The translations under genes and the position numbers were made by a program. A model generated the notes under the pieces. It made no database searches and was not told the DNA's origin. It worked only from the letters and a program-made list of their open reading frames with translations. This document shows, piece by piece, positions 24,610 through 36,313 of a stretch of 64,000 nucleotides of DNA. Source of the stretch: Sabethes cyaneus (Eukaryota; Arthropoda; Insecta; Diptera; Culicidae); the NCBI RefSeq assembly GCF_943734655.1, contig NC_071354.1:55531544-55595543 (forward strand), written 5' to 3'. How positions within the stretch are numbered: the stretch's first letter is position 1; every line of letters begins with the position of its first letter.

Positions 24610-25310
24610 AATAGAAGATAGAATAGATAGATAGTGGTCAGAGTCAATATTTGGTCCTCGCAAGGACCGTACATCTTTGACATCCGAAAAGTGTCGACCA
24701 GTAATCAAGACATGCTCGATCTAAGAGCTGGAGTCTCCATTTGGATGCCTACAGGTATGTTTCCAAATATTCAGGTGTGTAGTAGATGCTACAGTCTACA
24801 GATGACCATTCCTCTGATCGCGGCGAAATTTATGATCTTTTGACCGTTATACTTGATCGACAGATGAAGGCTAGGAAGAATTCTTTCCTCCCGGTCTGCG
24901 CCATCTGCATCTCCGATGATGATTATCACGTCATGTTTTGGGTAGTCTCGATAGGTCCTCTCGAGTCTGTCGTAGAACTTGTCCTTAATATAATCGGGTT
25001 TATTATTTGTTGGAGCGTAGACGTTGATTAGGACCGCCGCTACTGTAATAGACTAGATATTTGAAAGAAGTGCCTGCAAAAGGGTCTACTGCACGGAGCT
25101 CTCTTTCCCTGGAATCGAACTTCCTGAATAGCAGCGATATCCACTCCGAGTAATCCAGCTCGTGCCGGTTCATGAAGAGTTCGGCCATTCCAGGTTCCAA
25201 GTTTCCAATCGTCAATCCATGGAGGAAACTTCCTTGTTGTTTGCCGTGTCTTATACGGACTGATCCGTACCGTACTAACAATTTCGTTGTTCGTGGTTTT
25301 TTCTTTATTC
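24610..25310 (-). mobile_element. RTE-like LINE, endonuclease domain
   Basis: Minus-strand translation gives LINVYAPTNNKPDYIKDKFY, YPKHDVIIIIGDADGADRE, INFAAIRGMVI and [20 protein letters not shown], then NIDSDHY. These are the successive motifs of the apurinic/apyrimidinic-type endonuclease that precedes RTE reverse transcriptases (NVYAPT, GD, SDHY). Frameshifts show it is dead. Order and strand match the reverse-transcriptase fragment at 20975-21640. Confidence 0.85.
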
Positions 25311-25439
25311 TACAATTCAATCATTCGCTTAAATTTATGCAAAGGTTCACTAAAATCAAATTATTGTTCAACACGACTAGTACACGATGCAATCGGTTCA
25401 TTGCGGTCAAATTCAGTGCGGTGAAAGCGGTTGGTCAGC

Positions 25440-25985
25440 AGTGAGGAAAGTAATTGCGGCGAGTCAGTCTCGTCGTGTTACAGTTTTGCCACAAACAAAG
25501 CTGTTGAATTTCGCGTCGACGTTCTAAAGTTTCTAGAACAAGCAAGCGACAGCGATCGGGATACGGAGGTAGATATTCCGGATCGCGGCAAGGCAATTTA
25601 CGCAGGGCCAATTATTTGAACCTCCTCTGCACTCGTTCCATTCGGAGGTTGCAACACCTTTATGTTGCGGAGTCCAAATTAGGCATGTATTTTCAAGAAG
25701 GGGATGGTCAAGGCTTTAATACAGAGCGTGTGTTTAAAATCTCATCCAATTTTTACAATAAATCTCAGCTAGCAACTCGCTTTTGAGATTATCGTTGTAC
25801 GGTGACGGTCGAAGTCAGTTTGTAATCGAGAATCACACCAAGGTCATTCACATGCTCAACCCTTTTCAGGACCTAGTCGTCAATTCTGCAGTCGAAAATT
25901 ATAGGCGATTTGATTCGATGAAACGTTTGATTCGTTCATATTCACCCGCTCGTTTCAAGACAGACGCAATTTGAGCCGCCCTTCA
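25440..25985 (-). mobile_element. Jockey-like LINE, C-terminal fragment
   Basis: The minus strand encodes VNDLGVILDYKLTSTVTVQR and then a continuous LALRKLPCRDPEYLPPYPDR block followed by LLVLETLERRREIQQ. This is the conserved C-terminal block of Jockey-like reverse transcriptases, also seen at 4731-4961 and 50880-51038. It abuts the RTE endonuclease fragment. Confidence 0.8.
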
Positions 25986-26907
25986 CCTGGGGAACAGGCG
26001 CTTAAGTTCGCACCTGCTAGCTTAGCTGCTCCAGTATGGCCATCGATCGTCATCGTTTAACTTAGATCTGGCGCTGAATAGCTAAATAGGGGCTTGACAG
26101 AACCAGAGCTATATTTGACGCTCCTCCCATCTAACTTTCCCCATTTCATACCAATAATATTTTTTTAATTATGTGTATCATAAAAGTAAGCTATTTCATG
26201 GTTTTTCACAGTTCATGATTTCAGAAAAAATATGTGACCATGAGAAACTAAAATCGAAAAACTTATATCATAAAAAAAACACATTTTTCTGACACAACCT
26301 ACTTTAGACTTTGGAGCTAAGCATAACATAAAAATTACGAAAGAAATAAAATTGTTGTCTAGCAAAGTTATTCGCAAAAATATCTCCCAGACATAACTTT
26401 TCTGAAAAAATTGAACCAATAGTTCTGAGAATAAAAAAGTTAGTTTTGAGATGATGAGCAAATGAGGACCACTCTAGCCGTCAATAACACCAAAAGAATG
26501 ATCTGTTATACATTTGAGTTGCGAGAAAACTTGAAGCCTGTCTTCCAGTTTTCTATGAAATAACGCAACAAACAAGTCGAAAGGTTGCATAGTTTTCAAC
26601 TAATCGAAAAAGGTAAATCGCGTAAAAAAAGACTTTACTGTAATGCGAACTTCATTTCTGACACACTGAAAGACTAACTCGTATAGTTTCACAGAAAATT
26701 TAAACTCTGGACCACTGTGCAATATTGAAAAAGGAACATGAATTTATCTAAATCATGAATTCGACGCGTCGTCTAATTGTACCTACATTGTTTGAATGTA
26801 CCGTGGTTAACAAACATTCTTGGCGACGCATTCTTGTTCATCTGCATTCCAATTTTCTGATAAAGTATTTGTTTAACATTGCTGCTCACGTTCCACTATG
26901 CGTGTGT
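25986..26907. other. Non-coding stretch
   Basis: AT-rich with short random ORFs (26213-26461 on the minus strand). Nothing recognised. Confidence 0.45.
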
Positions 26908-28536
26908 TTAACCTTTACGTCCCCGACATCAAAAATGAAGGTACTTTCAGTTACACTTTTGGCTCTATCTCATCTGATTTTCAATCGATTTTTATGCAAC
27001 TAGTCTTAAAAGAACCACATTGGATTGGCCTTTAATGAAAAAATATGCTGGTAAATTCTGGTTTCATTTTCCCGGAGATATTCCAGATCGCGGTGGGATT
27101 TTTTTTGACGTCATAAGTAGCAGATGAAATAAAACTAGAAATCTACTTAATTGACTGCGCAAAAGTTATCCATTTTATTTGTAGTCACTAATAATGACTT
27201 TTACACTACCCTGTAGAGCGCTGACTTATGCCCCACACTTCAGAACATCCGTTGTCGGTTCTACCGGAACTCAAAAGTGGCCATTTGGAATTCCCTTCGG
27301 AAATATGGCAAATGGGGTATCAAATGACAGGATTTTTCAACACGAGCTCTTTAGTGGGCATTTGGATGTATTTTGAGCCGATCTGAGTATTCCGGAACAT
27401 CCGGTATCGGTTCTGCCGGAACTCAAAAGTGACCATTTAGAATTCTCTCCGGAAATATGGCAAATGGGGTATCAAATGACAGGATTTTTCAACACGAGCT
27501 CTTTAGTGGGCATTTGGATGTATTTTGAGCCGATCTGGACATTCCGGTACATCCGGCATCGGTTCTGCCAGAAACCAAAAGTGGCCATTTGGAATTCTCT
27601 TCGAAAATATGGCAAATGGGGTGTCAATAGACAGAATTTTTCTACGCGAGCTCTTTAGTGGACATTTGGATGTATTTCGAGCCGATCTGGACATTCCGGA
27701 ACATCCCGCGTCGGTTCTACCGGAAATCAAAAATGGTCATTTGGAGTTCTCTTTGAAAATATGGCAAATGGGGTATCAAATGACACTAAAGAGCTCTCCT
27801 TGAAAAATCCTGTCATTTGATACCCCATTTGCCATATTTTCAAAGAGAACTCCAAATGACCATTTTTGAGTTCCGGTAGAACCGACGCGGGATGTACCGG
27901 AATGTCCAGATCGGCTCAAAATACATCGAAATGTCCTCTATAGAGCTCGTGTTGAAAAATCCTGTCATCTGGCACCCCATTTGCCATATTTTCAAAGAGA
28001 ATTCCAAATGACTATTTTTGAGTTCCGGTAGAACTGATACCGGATGTGCCGGAATGTCCAGATCGGTTCAAAATACATCCAAATGTCCTCTAAAGAGCTC
28101 GTGTTGAAAAATCCTGTCATTTGATATCCCATTTGCCATATTTCTAAAGAGAATTCCAAATGGCCACTTTTGAGTTCCGGTAGAACCTACAACGGATGTT
28201 CCGAAGTATGGGGCATAAGTCAGCGCTCTACAGGGTAGCGTAAAAGTCATTTTTAGTGACTACAAATAAAATGGATAACTTTTGCGCAGTCAATTAAGTA
28301 GATTTCCAGTTTTATTTCATCTGCTACTTATGACGTCAAAAAAAATCCCACCGCGATCTGGAATATCTCCGGGAAAATGAAACCAGAATTTACCAGCATA
28401 TTTTTTCATTAAAGGCCAATCCAATGTGGTTCTTTTAAGACTAGTTGCATAAAAATCGATTGAAAATCAGATGAGATAGAGCCAAAAGTGTAACTGAAAG
28501 TACCTTCATTTTTGATGTCGGGGACGTAAAGGTTAA
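26908..28536. mobile_element. 1.63-kb foldback element bounded by TTAA, piggyBac-like MITE
   Basis: TTAACCTTTACGTCCCCGAC at the left end and its reverse complement at the right end bound two near-identical inverted arms. The arms are more than 450 bp each before reaching an internal array of about 152-bp units, which are present in both orientations (about 3-4 left and 2-3 right). Units carry GAGCTCTTTAGTG, TTTGGATGTATTTTGAGCCG, TCGGTTCTACCGGAA and ATATGGCAAATGGGGT. The ORFs at 27194-27376 (+) and 28068-28250 (-) translate to almost the same peptide because they are arm copies. TTAA at both ends fits a piggyBac-type target duplication. It has no transposase. Confidence 0.75.
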
Positions 28537-28576
28537 TACAACATCTTCTTTGCTGGTTTTTTTTTGTATTCCACAG

Positions 28577-30911
28577 CCTGTTCGGTACCCAAAATCAATT
28601 TTTTTCATAATCAGCAACGAATTCAGCGAGCGTTTCAACTACTATGGCATGCGAAGTAAGTGACTCTAAGCGATTACACAAAAACATTTGATACACTAAT
28701 CGTACACCTTTTTCGTAACACTAGCTGTGCTGGCGCTCTACCTCACCCAGAAGCTCAACTACGATGACGACACAGCCACCGTAATATATCACATCTTTAC
28801 CAGTTTAGCATACTTCTTTCCGTTGATGGGTGCCATTCTAGCCGACAGTTGGCTGGGCAAATTCAAAACGATCCTCTACCTTTCGATGGTGTACTGCGTT
28901 GGAAGCACGGTGATAGCGCTGGGTGCCATACCGCCGCTCAACTTACCGGCCACGTGAGTGAAACTACTCTGCCGTTTTCTAACTAATTGCAATTTACGAT
29001 TTTCCTACCATTTTAGGTCAATGACCGTGCTGGGACTGCTGTTCATAGCCGTTGGGTCCGGCGGTATCAAACCCTGCGTTTCGGCATTCGGTGGAGATCA
29101 ATTCAAAATACCGGAGCAAGCAGTTCAACTGGCGAAATTTTTCTCGCTGTTTTACTTTGCAATTAATGCTGGTTCGCTTATCTCCACGACGTTAACTCCT
29201 ATCTTGCGTGAGGATGTGCATTGCTTCGATGATCCTGACTGTTTCTCTCTGGCATTTGGCGTGCCTGCGCTTCTGATGATTCTCTCGATCATTGTGTTCG
29301 TCTGCGGGAAAGCTATGTACACGATCAACAAACCGGCTGGCAATATGGTAGTTCTGGTTTTCAAATGCATTGGAAATGCTCTGTCAACGAAGGTAAAAGA
29401 GCGTGACATAAATCCACGAAGTCACTGGCTGGACTACGCCGAAGCGAAATATGGAAGGCAGATAGTGGCTGATATCAAATCGCTTATGAAAATTCTAATC
29501 CTATACATTCCACTGCCCGTGTTTTGGGCTTTATTCGATCAGCAAGGATCGCGATGGACTTTCCAAGCGACGAGAATGAGTGGCGAAATCGGAGCGTTTA
29601 CTATTAAGCCAGATCAGATGCAGGTCATCAATCCACTGCTAATCCTTGCATTTATACCGTTCTTCGAAGGATTAGTTTACCCCGTGCTGGAAAAAGTAGG
29701 TATTAAAACCCCGCTCCAGAAACTCTCATTCGGAGGTTTATTGGCGGGAGCAGCATTTGTTTTGTCGGGTTTCGTTGAGATTGCTTTGGATAAAACCAAT
29801 GCGATTGTACCGATGCCAACGGAGTCTCAATTGCGCATTTACAACGGTCTTCCGTGTGATTATCACTTTAAAAGTGATATACCCGATTTCAACAATTTCA
29901 CCGTGCAATCACTCGGAGCGTTCGAGGCTATTCATGTGTCCACGGAGTCGAACACAACTTTTCGCTTCACAGCAGAAACCACGGAAGCTTTCTGTCTGAA
30001 GGCTAACATGTCAAATGTGTCTGGAACATTTTATCTGAATCCTGGACACGCAGTTAGCTACTTTATCAACCAGAAAGGTAACAAAGTAAATCTGGTTGAA
30101 TATACTGACTCGACGGAAAAAGATAAACGAGGGTTGCCTAGAGTGAGGATTTTGCCAAATATTAAAACCACTAAAAGAATAATGATGAAAAACACGATGA
30201 TAACTGATGCGCAATATAATGTTTCGTTAAGCAACTCCGATCAACTCACCGTTGCCGATGGAGAGTATGACCTGTACAACGATAATGGAACTAGAAAAAT
30301 TGCTTCTGTCAAGTTGGATCTGGGAGGAGTTTACACAATTGTATTGCATGAAGTTTTGGAGAACGAATTTGTAAGTATACGTTATTATTGGTATAGATAC
30401 CAACAAAATTTAATTCTATTTAATTCTACAGACACTTCAAAGACACATCGTAACTCCTCCAAATTCCCTGCACATGCTCTGGCTGGTTCCCCAGTACGTA
30501 GTCATCACTGCAGGCGAGGTGATGTTCTCAATTACTGGCCTGCAGTTTTCCTACTCGCAAGCACCGGAAAGCATGAAGTCAGTCATCCAGGCGTTCTGGT
30601 TACTAACGGTTGCCATCGGTAATATGTTGGTCGTATTCATAGCTGAGGCTAAGTTTGTCCAGTCCCAGTCGATCGAGTTCTTCCTGTTTGCGGTGCTAAT
30701 GTTCCTTGATATGGCTCTCTTTATGGTACTGGCAATGAAATACAAATACAGTGAACACATGGAGGACGACATCGAAACCGGCGATAGCAAAGAACTACCG
30801 GATAACAACATGCTAGAGGATGTTCCTTCCAAACTGGATCAAGGCCCACTGGAGAAAGGTCTGCCTACCATTAAGGCAACTTACACAAACGAAGCGTACC
30901 GAGAAGACTGA
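28577..30911 (+). CDS. Proton-coupled oligopeptide transporter, SLC15/PepT family
   Basis: A membrane symporter that takes up di- and tripeptides with protons. Exons are 28577-28655, 28725-28953, 29017-30370 and 30432-30911 (stop TGA), 713 codons with intact frames and GT-AG introns; insect relatives are usually around 700-750 aa. Family marks in order: YPKSIFFIISNEFSERFNYY with the ExxERF proton-coupling motif in TM1; GAILADSWLGKF (PTR2 signature 1); SGGIKPCVSAFGGDQF; FYFAINAGSLIS (PTR2 signature 2); LFDQQGSRWT; a large N-glycosylation-rich extracellular loop (about 29830-30340); and the last helices from VPQYVVITAGEVMFSITGLQ onward. The hydrophilic tail is acidic. The Drosophila relative is yin/Opt1. 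The initiator exon is not in this block and may be 2927-2962. A foldback element ends 40 bp before the first acceptor. Confidence 0.95.
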
Positions 30912-31343
30912 ATGTTATTTGTATATTTAAATTTCGAAACGAATTTACCATTATGTTAAATTTAATTTTTAATTCATTCTTTGCTGTTTATTTTTCTTTG
31001 TTTTTTGAATGCAAATTTTCTGTCAAATAATTTCTTTAGATCAAAGAAAACGAGTCATCGATCCCATTGTACATTGAAATAGTAAAAATCCGGTTCTATG
31101 TTGCTACAAATATCACATTCTCCAGTAATCAAGTAACACTCAAACTAAAACTGCAAGCTAAACTACTTGATTTGGAGCACAGTAAAATGTAAAGTAATCA
31201 CATTTCTCCACTTTCCAATTATTTTCGACTACAACATAAACGTGAGTTCAAATCTTAGCAGGATCAGGCCATTCGATGTCAAGTGACTTCAGCATGGGTT
31301 TATTCTCAGGCCCCTCATTATCCTTCCTTCATGCTGAATTCTA
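30912..31343. other. 3' UTR and intergenic stretch after the transporter
   Basis: AT-rich. No canonical AATAAA was found close after the stop. Nothing else recognised. Confidence 0.45.
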
Positions 31344-31345
31344 TA

Positions 31346-32286
31346 GAGTAGTGCGGGGCATAAGTGCGATGTTTGAAGTTGTCATCAATTTTCGTGAGAT
31401 ACAAAGAAGGACAACAACATAATATATTTTATAGTGATGCAGTAACTCAATGTCTTCACATTAAACTATAAATCATCTGCGGTAATAGTGTTTTGCAAAA
31501 TAAATTCTTCTTTCTTCTGATCAAGTGCAGATTCGCACTTTTACCCCACTAGCGGGGCAAAAGTGCGAATACCGGGGGGCAAAAGTTCGAAGCTAGAATC
31601 CATGAAATTAAGCCAGCCGTAGCTAACAAAACCATATTATCTTCAATCTGCGTTAAGTTTCGGTAAGGAATATTCTCAAGTTGCACCTTTTCTATTTCGC
31701 GCTGGTGTATTGCAGCCTCCGTTAGATCGAAACTTTTCCGAACGTATGTTTTTTGTTTCAACAGCGGAAACACATTGTTTTTCTTCGGCCAACATCTGTA
31801 GAGCACACAGTTTTCTGCAGATCTTTCATTTCTAGTATCTGTAATATAGTGCCTAAAGCTGTATATAATTAGCTATACATTTTTGCTTCGTCCATGAATC
31901 GCACTTTTGCCCCGTCCGTGAATCGAACTTTTACCCCGCTAGGCGCTTGACGGGGTTAGATTAAATTACGAAAAAGCGAAATATATTTTGTAAATTATTT
32001 TCGCCGTATTTTCAAAACAGATATGTGAGTGATGTAAAACGCTGCTACAAATTTTCAACAAGTAATATCCTCCTGTTGATATCGTGTTTGCCGTATAACG
32101 AAAAATTACATCAAAACCGCCCTATAATAACATTTATACATAAATGAGCAAGTATGCTTCGTAAGCAATCAAAGTTTACGTTAGATTCAAGCTGTCAAAT
32201 CAGTCACCCATCCATGCCAATGTAGAAAATTTACTCGGAATCTGCACCGATAAATCATTGCATCGTACTTTTACCCCTCCTTACTC
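31346..32286. mobile_element. TA-flanked MITE with reiterated GGGGCAAAAGTGCGA motif
   Basis: Starts GAGTAGTGCGGGGCATAAGT and ends ACTTTTACCCCTCCTTACTC, imperfect inverted repeats of about 24 bp, with TA directly outside each end (31344-31345 and 32287-32288). Internal copies of the terminal motif occur near 31545-31590 (GCGGGGCAAAAGTGCGAA, CCGGGGGGCAAAAGTTCGAA) and, inverted, near 31897-31945 (CGCACTTTTGCCCCG, CGAACTTTTACCCCG). No transposase, and only a short random ORF (31549-31806). Confidence 0.7.
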
Positions 32287-32288
32287 TA

Positions 32289-32984
32289 TGACTCCCTTAA
32301 AAGCACTCTTGACAGTGCAAAAAGTCACTTTCATAGTTAAATGTACTGGTCAGCCTCACCGGGGATGGCTGTAATTGGAGACAGTACTGGCATTGAGGAG
32401 CAAGGTGGGTAAAGTAGAGCTAGCATTGAAGGAAGGGTAAACCCCACTCACGCAGGCAAGCATAAAATTTAATAAGCATATCGCTCATTCAATAGCGATT
32501 ATAACAAAAAAAATGTAGTGCATATTATACAGCAAACACTCGGGCGATATCACAAAAGATCAACGATACTGGTCGCAGTGATGAGTCCACACAGAAAAAA
32601 AACGGAAATACTCTTATGCATCCTTCTTCGAAAAAGATCAAGAAATATTTTAAAATAAAAAAAATCGAGAAAAAAAGTTCCAACTTTGAAAAAATTGCAA
32701 TTGTTTATAAAAATGCACTATTTAACTATTGAAAAACAATCGAGAGGAGGTACGGTATACCAATTTTGAAAGCTTGTGGAATAGTGAACACATCTGGTAG
32801 AAAGTCATTTTTTGCGGCAGCCCCCCCGCAGAGATCACATCTGTCTAAGTCTATTCGTTTTCCTAGGTCTGCTGACCTCTAGTTAGTTTTCCCTAGTCCT
32901 CGCATCGATTTAACTTTTGTTGAATACAGAGCGGCGAAGCCGCTTTTTGCGGCTTCCAAACTGAATGAGTGGTGGTTCTCCGCC
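32289..32984. other. Non-coding stretch
   Basis: AT-rich up to about 32800, then a GC-richer patch (CGGCGAAGCCGCTTTTTGCG hairpin near 32932-32952). Nothing recognised. Confidence 0.45.
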
Positions 32985-33165
32985 AAATAGTACTTTCGGC
33001 GAAAATTTTTTCCGCGAAATAGTACTTTCCGCAAAAATGTTTTCCGCGAAATGGTACTTTCCGCGAAAATGTTTTCCGCGAAATGGTTTTCCGCGAAACA
33101 GTATATTCCGCGTTATGGTCATCCGCGAATTGGTTTTCCGCGAAATGGTATTCGGCGAAATGTTA
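32985..33165 (+). repeat. Short-motif array TTCCGCGAAATGGT
   Basis: About ten imperfect copies of a 13-18 base word (TTTTCCGCGAAATGGTACTT, TTCCGCGAAAATG, TTCGGCGAAATG). The three-frame coding bias (ORF 32965-33306) is a by-product of the repeat. It adjoins a LINE fragment. Confidence 0.75.
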
Positions 33166-33169
33166 TACA

Positions 33170-33640
33170 ATCGGTCCACGCATGATCGGCCAGCACGGAA
33201 TCCAGCTTGCTGCCGCCGAAAAGTTGCAGTTGATCTTCTTCTGGATCCAGCTGAGGATTACTTTACAGAGAAACGTGGTGCCACGCCAGTTACCGCATTC
33301 AGTTAGGTCTCTATTTTTAGGGACATTTACCAATATGCACTACATCCGGTACACCGGAACAGTTGTTGTTTTCCATATATTGCTGAATAGCTGATGCATC
33401 ATCTAGGTTGACAAAGATAAGTCAACTTTGAACATCTTGGCTGAAACGCAGTCAATCCCTAGCGCTTGGTTGAATTTCATGCTTTTAATCACTGCTTCAA
33501 CTTCATCCCATCCAGTGATGATGCCTCAGAGTTGACGCGCTTAATGCGACGAACTATTGGCGTAATGCGCTGTTGGTCTCTGACATTTCAAACTCTGGAG
33601 AGTTGTTCAAGATGATCAGTCCATCGCTAAAGCTATTTTG
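33170..33640 (-). mobile_element. LINE reverse transcriptase fragment
   Basis: Minus strand: ECGNWRGTTFLCKVILSWIQ, followed one frame over by RRQQAGFRAGRSCVDR. These are the CxNWRGI...QxGFRxGRSCxD blocks upstream of the palm in LINE reverse transcriptases with this style of finger domain. Only the N-terminal half survives, with frameshifts and a deletion. The exact clade is uncertain. Confidence 0.7.
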
Positions 33641-33935
33641 TAGGGTGAAAAGACGATGAAAATTTGACGAAAAAAACACGATGGAAATAACGTGAAAATA
33701 CGATGAAAAATGTCAAACAGTGACGAAAACAGCAAAGAGACGTTTAAAAGCGTCAAACGACGCCTAAAAAACAATGAAAAGACAAGTAAAAAACAACATT
33801 ATTGTTGTCTTACAAGAGATGATGAAAAGATGACAAAAAACGATTAAAAGGCGGCAAATTGTAGACGAAAAGACGCAAAAACAGCAGCAGAAAAACGGCA
33901 AGAAGTCACCAAAACTAAACGGCAAAAACAGACTG
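33641..33935 (+). repeat. Degenerate GACGAAAA-type repeat
   Basis: Purine-rich tract made of imperfect words such as GACGATGAAAA, TGACGAAAA and GACGCAAAA over about 290 bp. The period is irregular, near 10-14 bases. No coding sense. Confidence 0.6.
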
Positions 33936-34640
33936 TAAGGAGGATTCTCGTAGGGTCTCCAAATACCAAGCTTTAGCACCAGACGATCACTCGTTTGCCG
34001 GGATTACGGATCAGTTTGCCCAGGCTACCACGTTTGCCTAACCCTACGCCAGAATCCACCTCTAAAACTGCAATGCCCGAACTCCAAAGTACCAAATCTT
34101 TTCCCCACCTGATTTCTTCAAATTCGAATAAATTACCAAATTCTTTACTTTCCACCTCGCCTATCTATTTCTAAAATTTCAACAAGCCCAAATAACTAGT
34201 AGCAACATTTAAAACATCTGATCAACCATTAACCGAAAAGACCTACGGATTTAAATTAATCTTGTTCAATCCGTTCGTTCTCTATTCGTTTTTCTTCTTT
34301 ATCTTAGAGTGAAATACAAATTGGTTGTGAAGAATACTGGTGAGATCGTTCCATTGCATTATTACAAATTCATATTTCATTTTTAAACGCATGTTTATAC
34401 TACATTACATGACAATTAACAACACAGAGGCTTCATATGAGTGGAATACTGGAGGACGGAGTGAGGAGTCAACCGAAATCACAAGGAGGAAACTCCTGAA
34501 GGTCTGAAACAATATTTATGTTGTGCTCTTCGAACAAACAAACCATCACGTGGGTTAAAGCTGGTGCAGCGAAATTGATTATTACATGGAATGATCTTAA
34601 TGCTGGATGGTATTCTTATAATCCCGGAATGCGCACAAGT
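33936..34640. other. Non-coding stretch
   Basis: No domain in any frame. The ORFs 33764-33979 and 33973-34155 (minus) look random. Confidence 0.45.
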
Positions 34641-34644
34641 GTCT

Positions 34645-35397
34645 CTACTTGTGGGTCCGCCCAATCCCTTTTGGCCCTTCTGTAACAGCATTAGTGTGAA
34701 ATTCATTTGATAATCTGTACAGTGTTAACTGAAGACGTAGTAAACTAAATAAAATAATCAAATTTGAATCTACTGTAATTCTACCTACATACAAAAAGCG
34801 TTTAACTACCGGTGGTATCGATTTATAGTTTATCACACCTCTAACAAACAGTGAGTTTGAGTAGTTAATCGAACTGTTGAGAGGAATTATCAGGTTCTGC
34901 AGATGACATCCTTGGAATAGCAACAATTTCTCAAAGAATACTGGCGGAGATTTCGTTCTTATCAGCTTGCAAAGGAACACACATGTGCAGTGCACGTAGA
35001 AATTCTCCAGTGGGCATCCGATCAGAGTTTTCTGCAATTGGATTTCGCGCGCATAACGGTTCAACCCGTGAATAAAGCGTACACATGAATTCAGCGCGAC
35101 TTTTAGCCTATCCATGGACCCCGCACTTGATCTAACGTGGAATAGATTGCGCTGAGACCACTCCATGATTCTTGCCAGATCTTCGTTTATCATCCTTTTC
35201 AATTCGCGGGAACAAGAACCAAGACGGCGGATATACAACTGAACGTTATCCGTATACATCTGTATTGAGCAAGACCTGAGTACGGAGGGTAAATCGTTTA
35301 AGTAACAACAGAAAAACAGAGGTCCAAGCACTGAGCCTTGAGGAATTCCAGGGTCCTGATGCATAATTAACCCAATAAAATTCGCTACAAGATTCAA
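34645..35397 (-). mobile_element. LINE reverse transcriptase fragment with 250-codon open frame
   Basis: The minus-strand ORF carries DPGIPQGSVLGPLFFCCYLN (palm GIPQGSVLGPLxF), then IQMYTDNVQLYI, where the catalytic YADD is YTDN, then a helical segment and a thumb-like region containing LKVALNSCVRFIHGL. It is Jockey/CR1-like in style. Loss of both catalytic aspartates' normal context makes it non-functional even though the frame is open for 250 codons. The N-terminal part is missing upstream. Confidence 0.85.
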
Positions 35398-36221
35398 GTG
35401 CCAATATTTTGCGTTGCATAATCTCTTTTTCGACTCATAATATTAGCACCAATGTTACAAATTAAAAGTCATTTATATTGCGTTCACCACTTCCCAGGAC
35501 TGCACCGAATGAAAGGAAAAGCTGTAGGGCAGGTCTGGCATCGATCTTCTCCGCTCCCTGTTATCATCGTTTTAGATATAGCTCGACAGGAACGTACGAT
35601 TCCTTCCCCAATCTAGCTGCTCGAACCTACCTATATCACCTCGTTAAAAACTATGTTTATAGTTAAAACGTTTATGGTTTATGTTTAAAACGGACTACAA
35701 ATTTCGTGATTTTTATCAATCACATGGAAGTAAAAAATACGTATCGGCTGGTTCACTTTACTTTCTCTTGCCTTTTTTCTTAGCTTTACCTGTATTTTCT
35801 GTAGCCCAACACATCACCTGATAATATTATAACGGTCAGAAGAACACTATCGCCCCAGTTTCTTTCACTTTTTGCTTGCTGTCTGCACCCACAAAATCAG
35901 CAATCCATACTCAATCCGTCGCCTCAGTTCATCGCAGGTACATCGCACCCATCGTCGAAGTACATCGCATGACGTTACCAATGTATCATACCAAAGTGTG
36001 AACCATTTGATCAGAGTATGCGGTACGCAAAAAACTTTAAACACTGCTATGAGGCAAGTTTGAGTTGAACGTGAATCAAAGAAAAATGACTTCGATTCAA
36101 CTTGTGTCTAGTATATGCCAACATTAATTTCGAGAAAACCTTTTTCAAAAATTAGAAGAAACATTTTGCTCGATTTGCTGAGATTTTCTGCGTAAAACTC
36201 AATTTTGCACAGCAATTCTGA
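35398..36221. other. Non-coding stretch
   Basis: Nothing recognised. The ORFs 35478-35666 and 35872-36063 are short and random. Confidence 0.45.
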
Positions 36222-36313
36222 CCCCAGGGGTTCGCCAAAAATTTAGCTTGTAGCAAAGTAGTAAACGAAATTCCGCAAGGTTCGCCAACCAAAGGTTGGG
36301 AACCAGTGCCCTA
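36222..36313 (-). mobile_element. hAT-like terminal remnant
   Basis: The minus strand reads CTAGGGCACTGGTTCCCAAC, CTTTGGTTGGCGAACCTTGC and ends TTTTTGGCGAACCCCTGG. This resembles the CAGTGGTTCCCAAC...GGGAACCCCTG style of hAT-derived miniature elements. Only about 90 bp remain. Confidence 0.35.

Noticed and set aside
27194..28250. Pair of similar ORFs on opposite strands as a duplicated gene
   Set aside because: They are the two arms of the foldback element read inward.
33773..33979. Phe/Cys-rich minus ORF as a membrane peptide
   Set aside because: Produced by the complement of the purine-rich GACGAAAA repeat.
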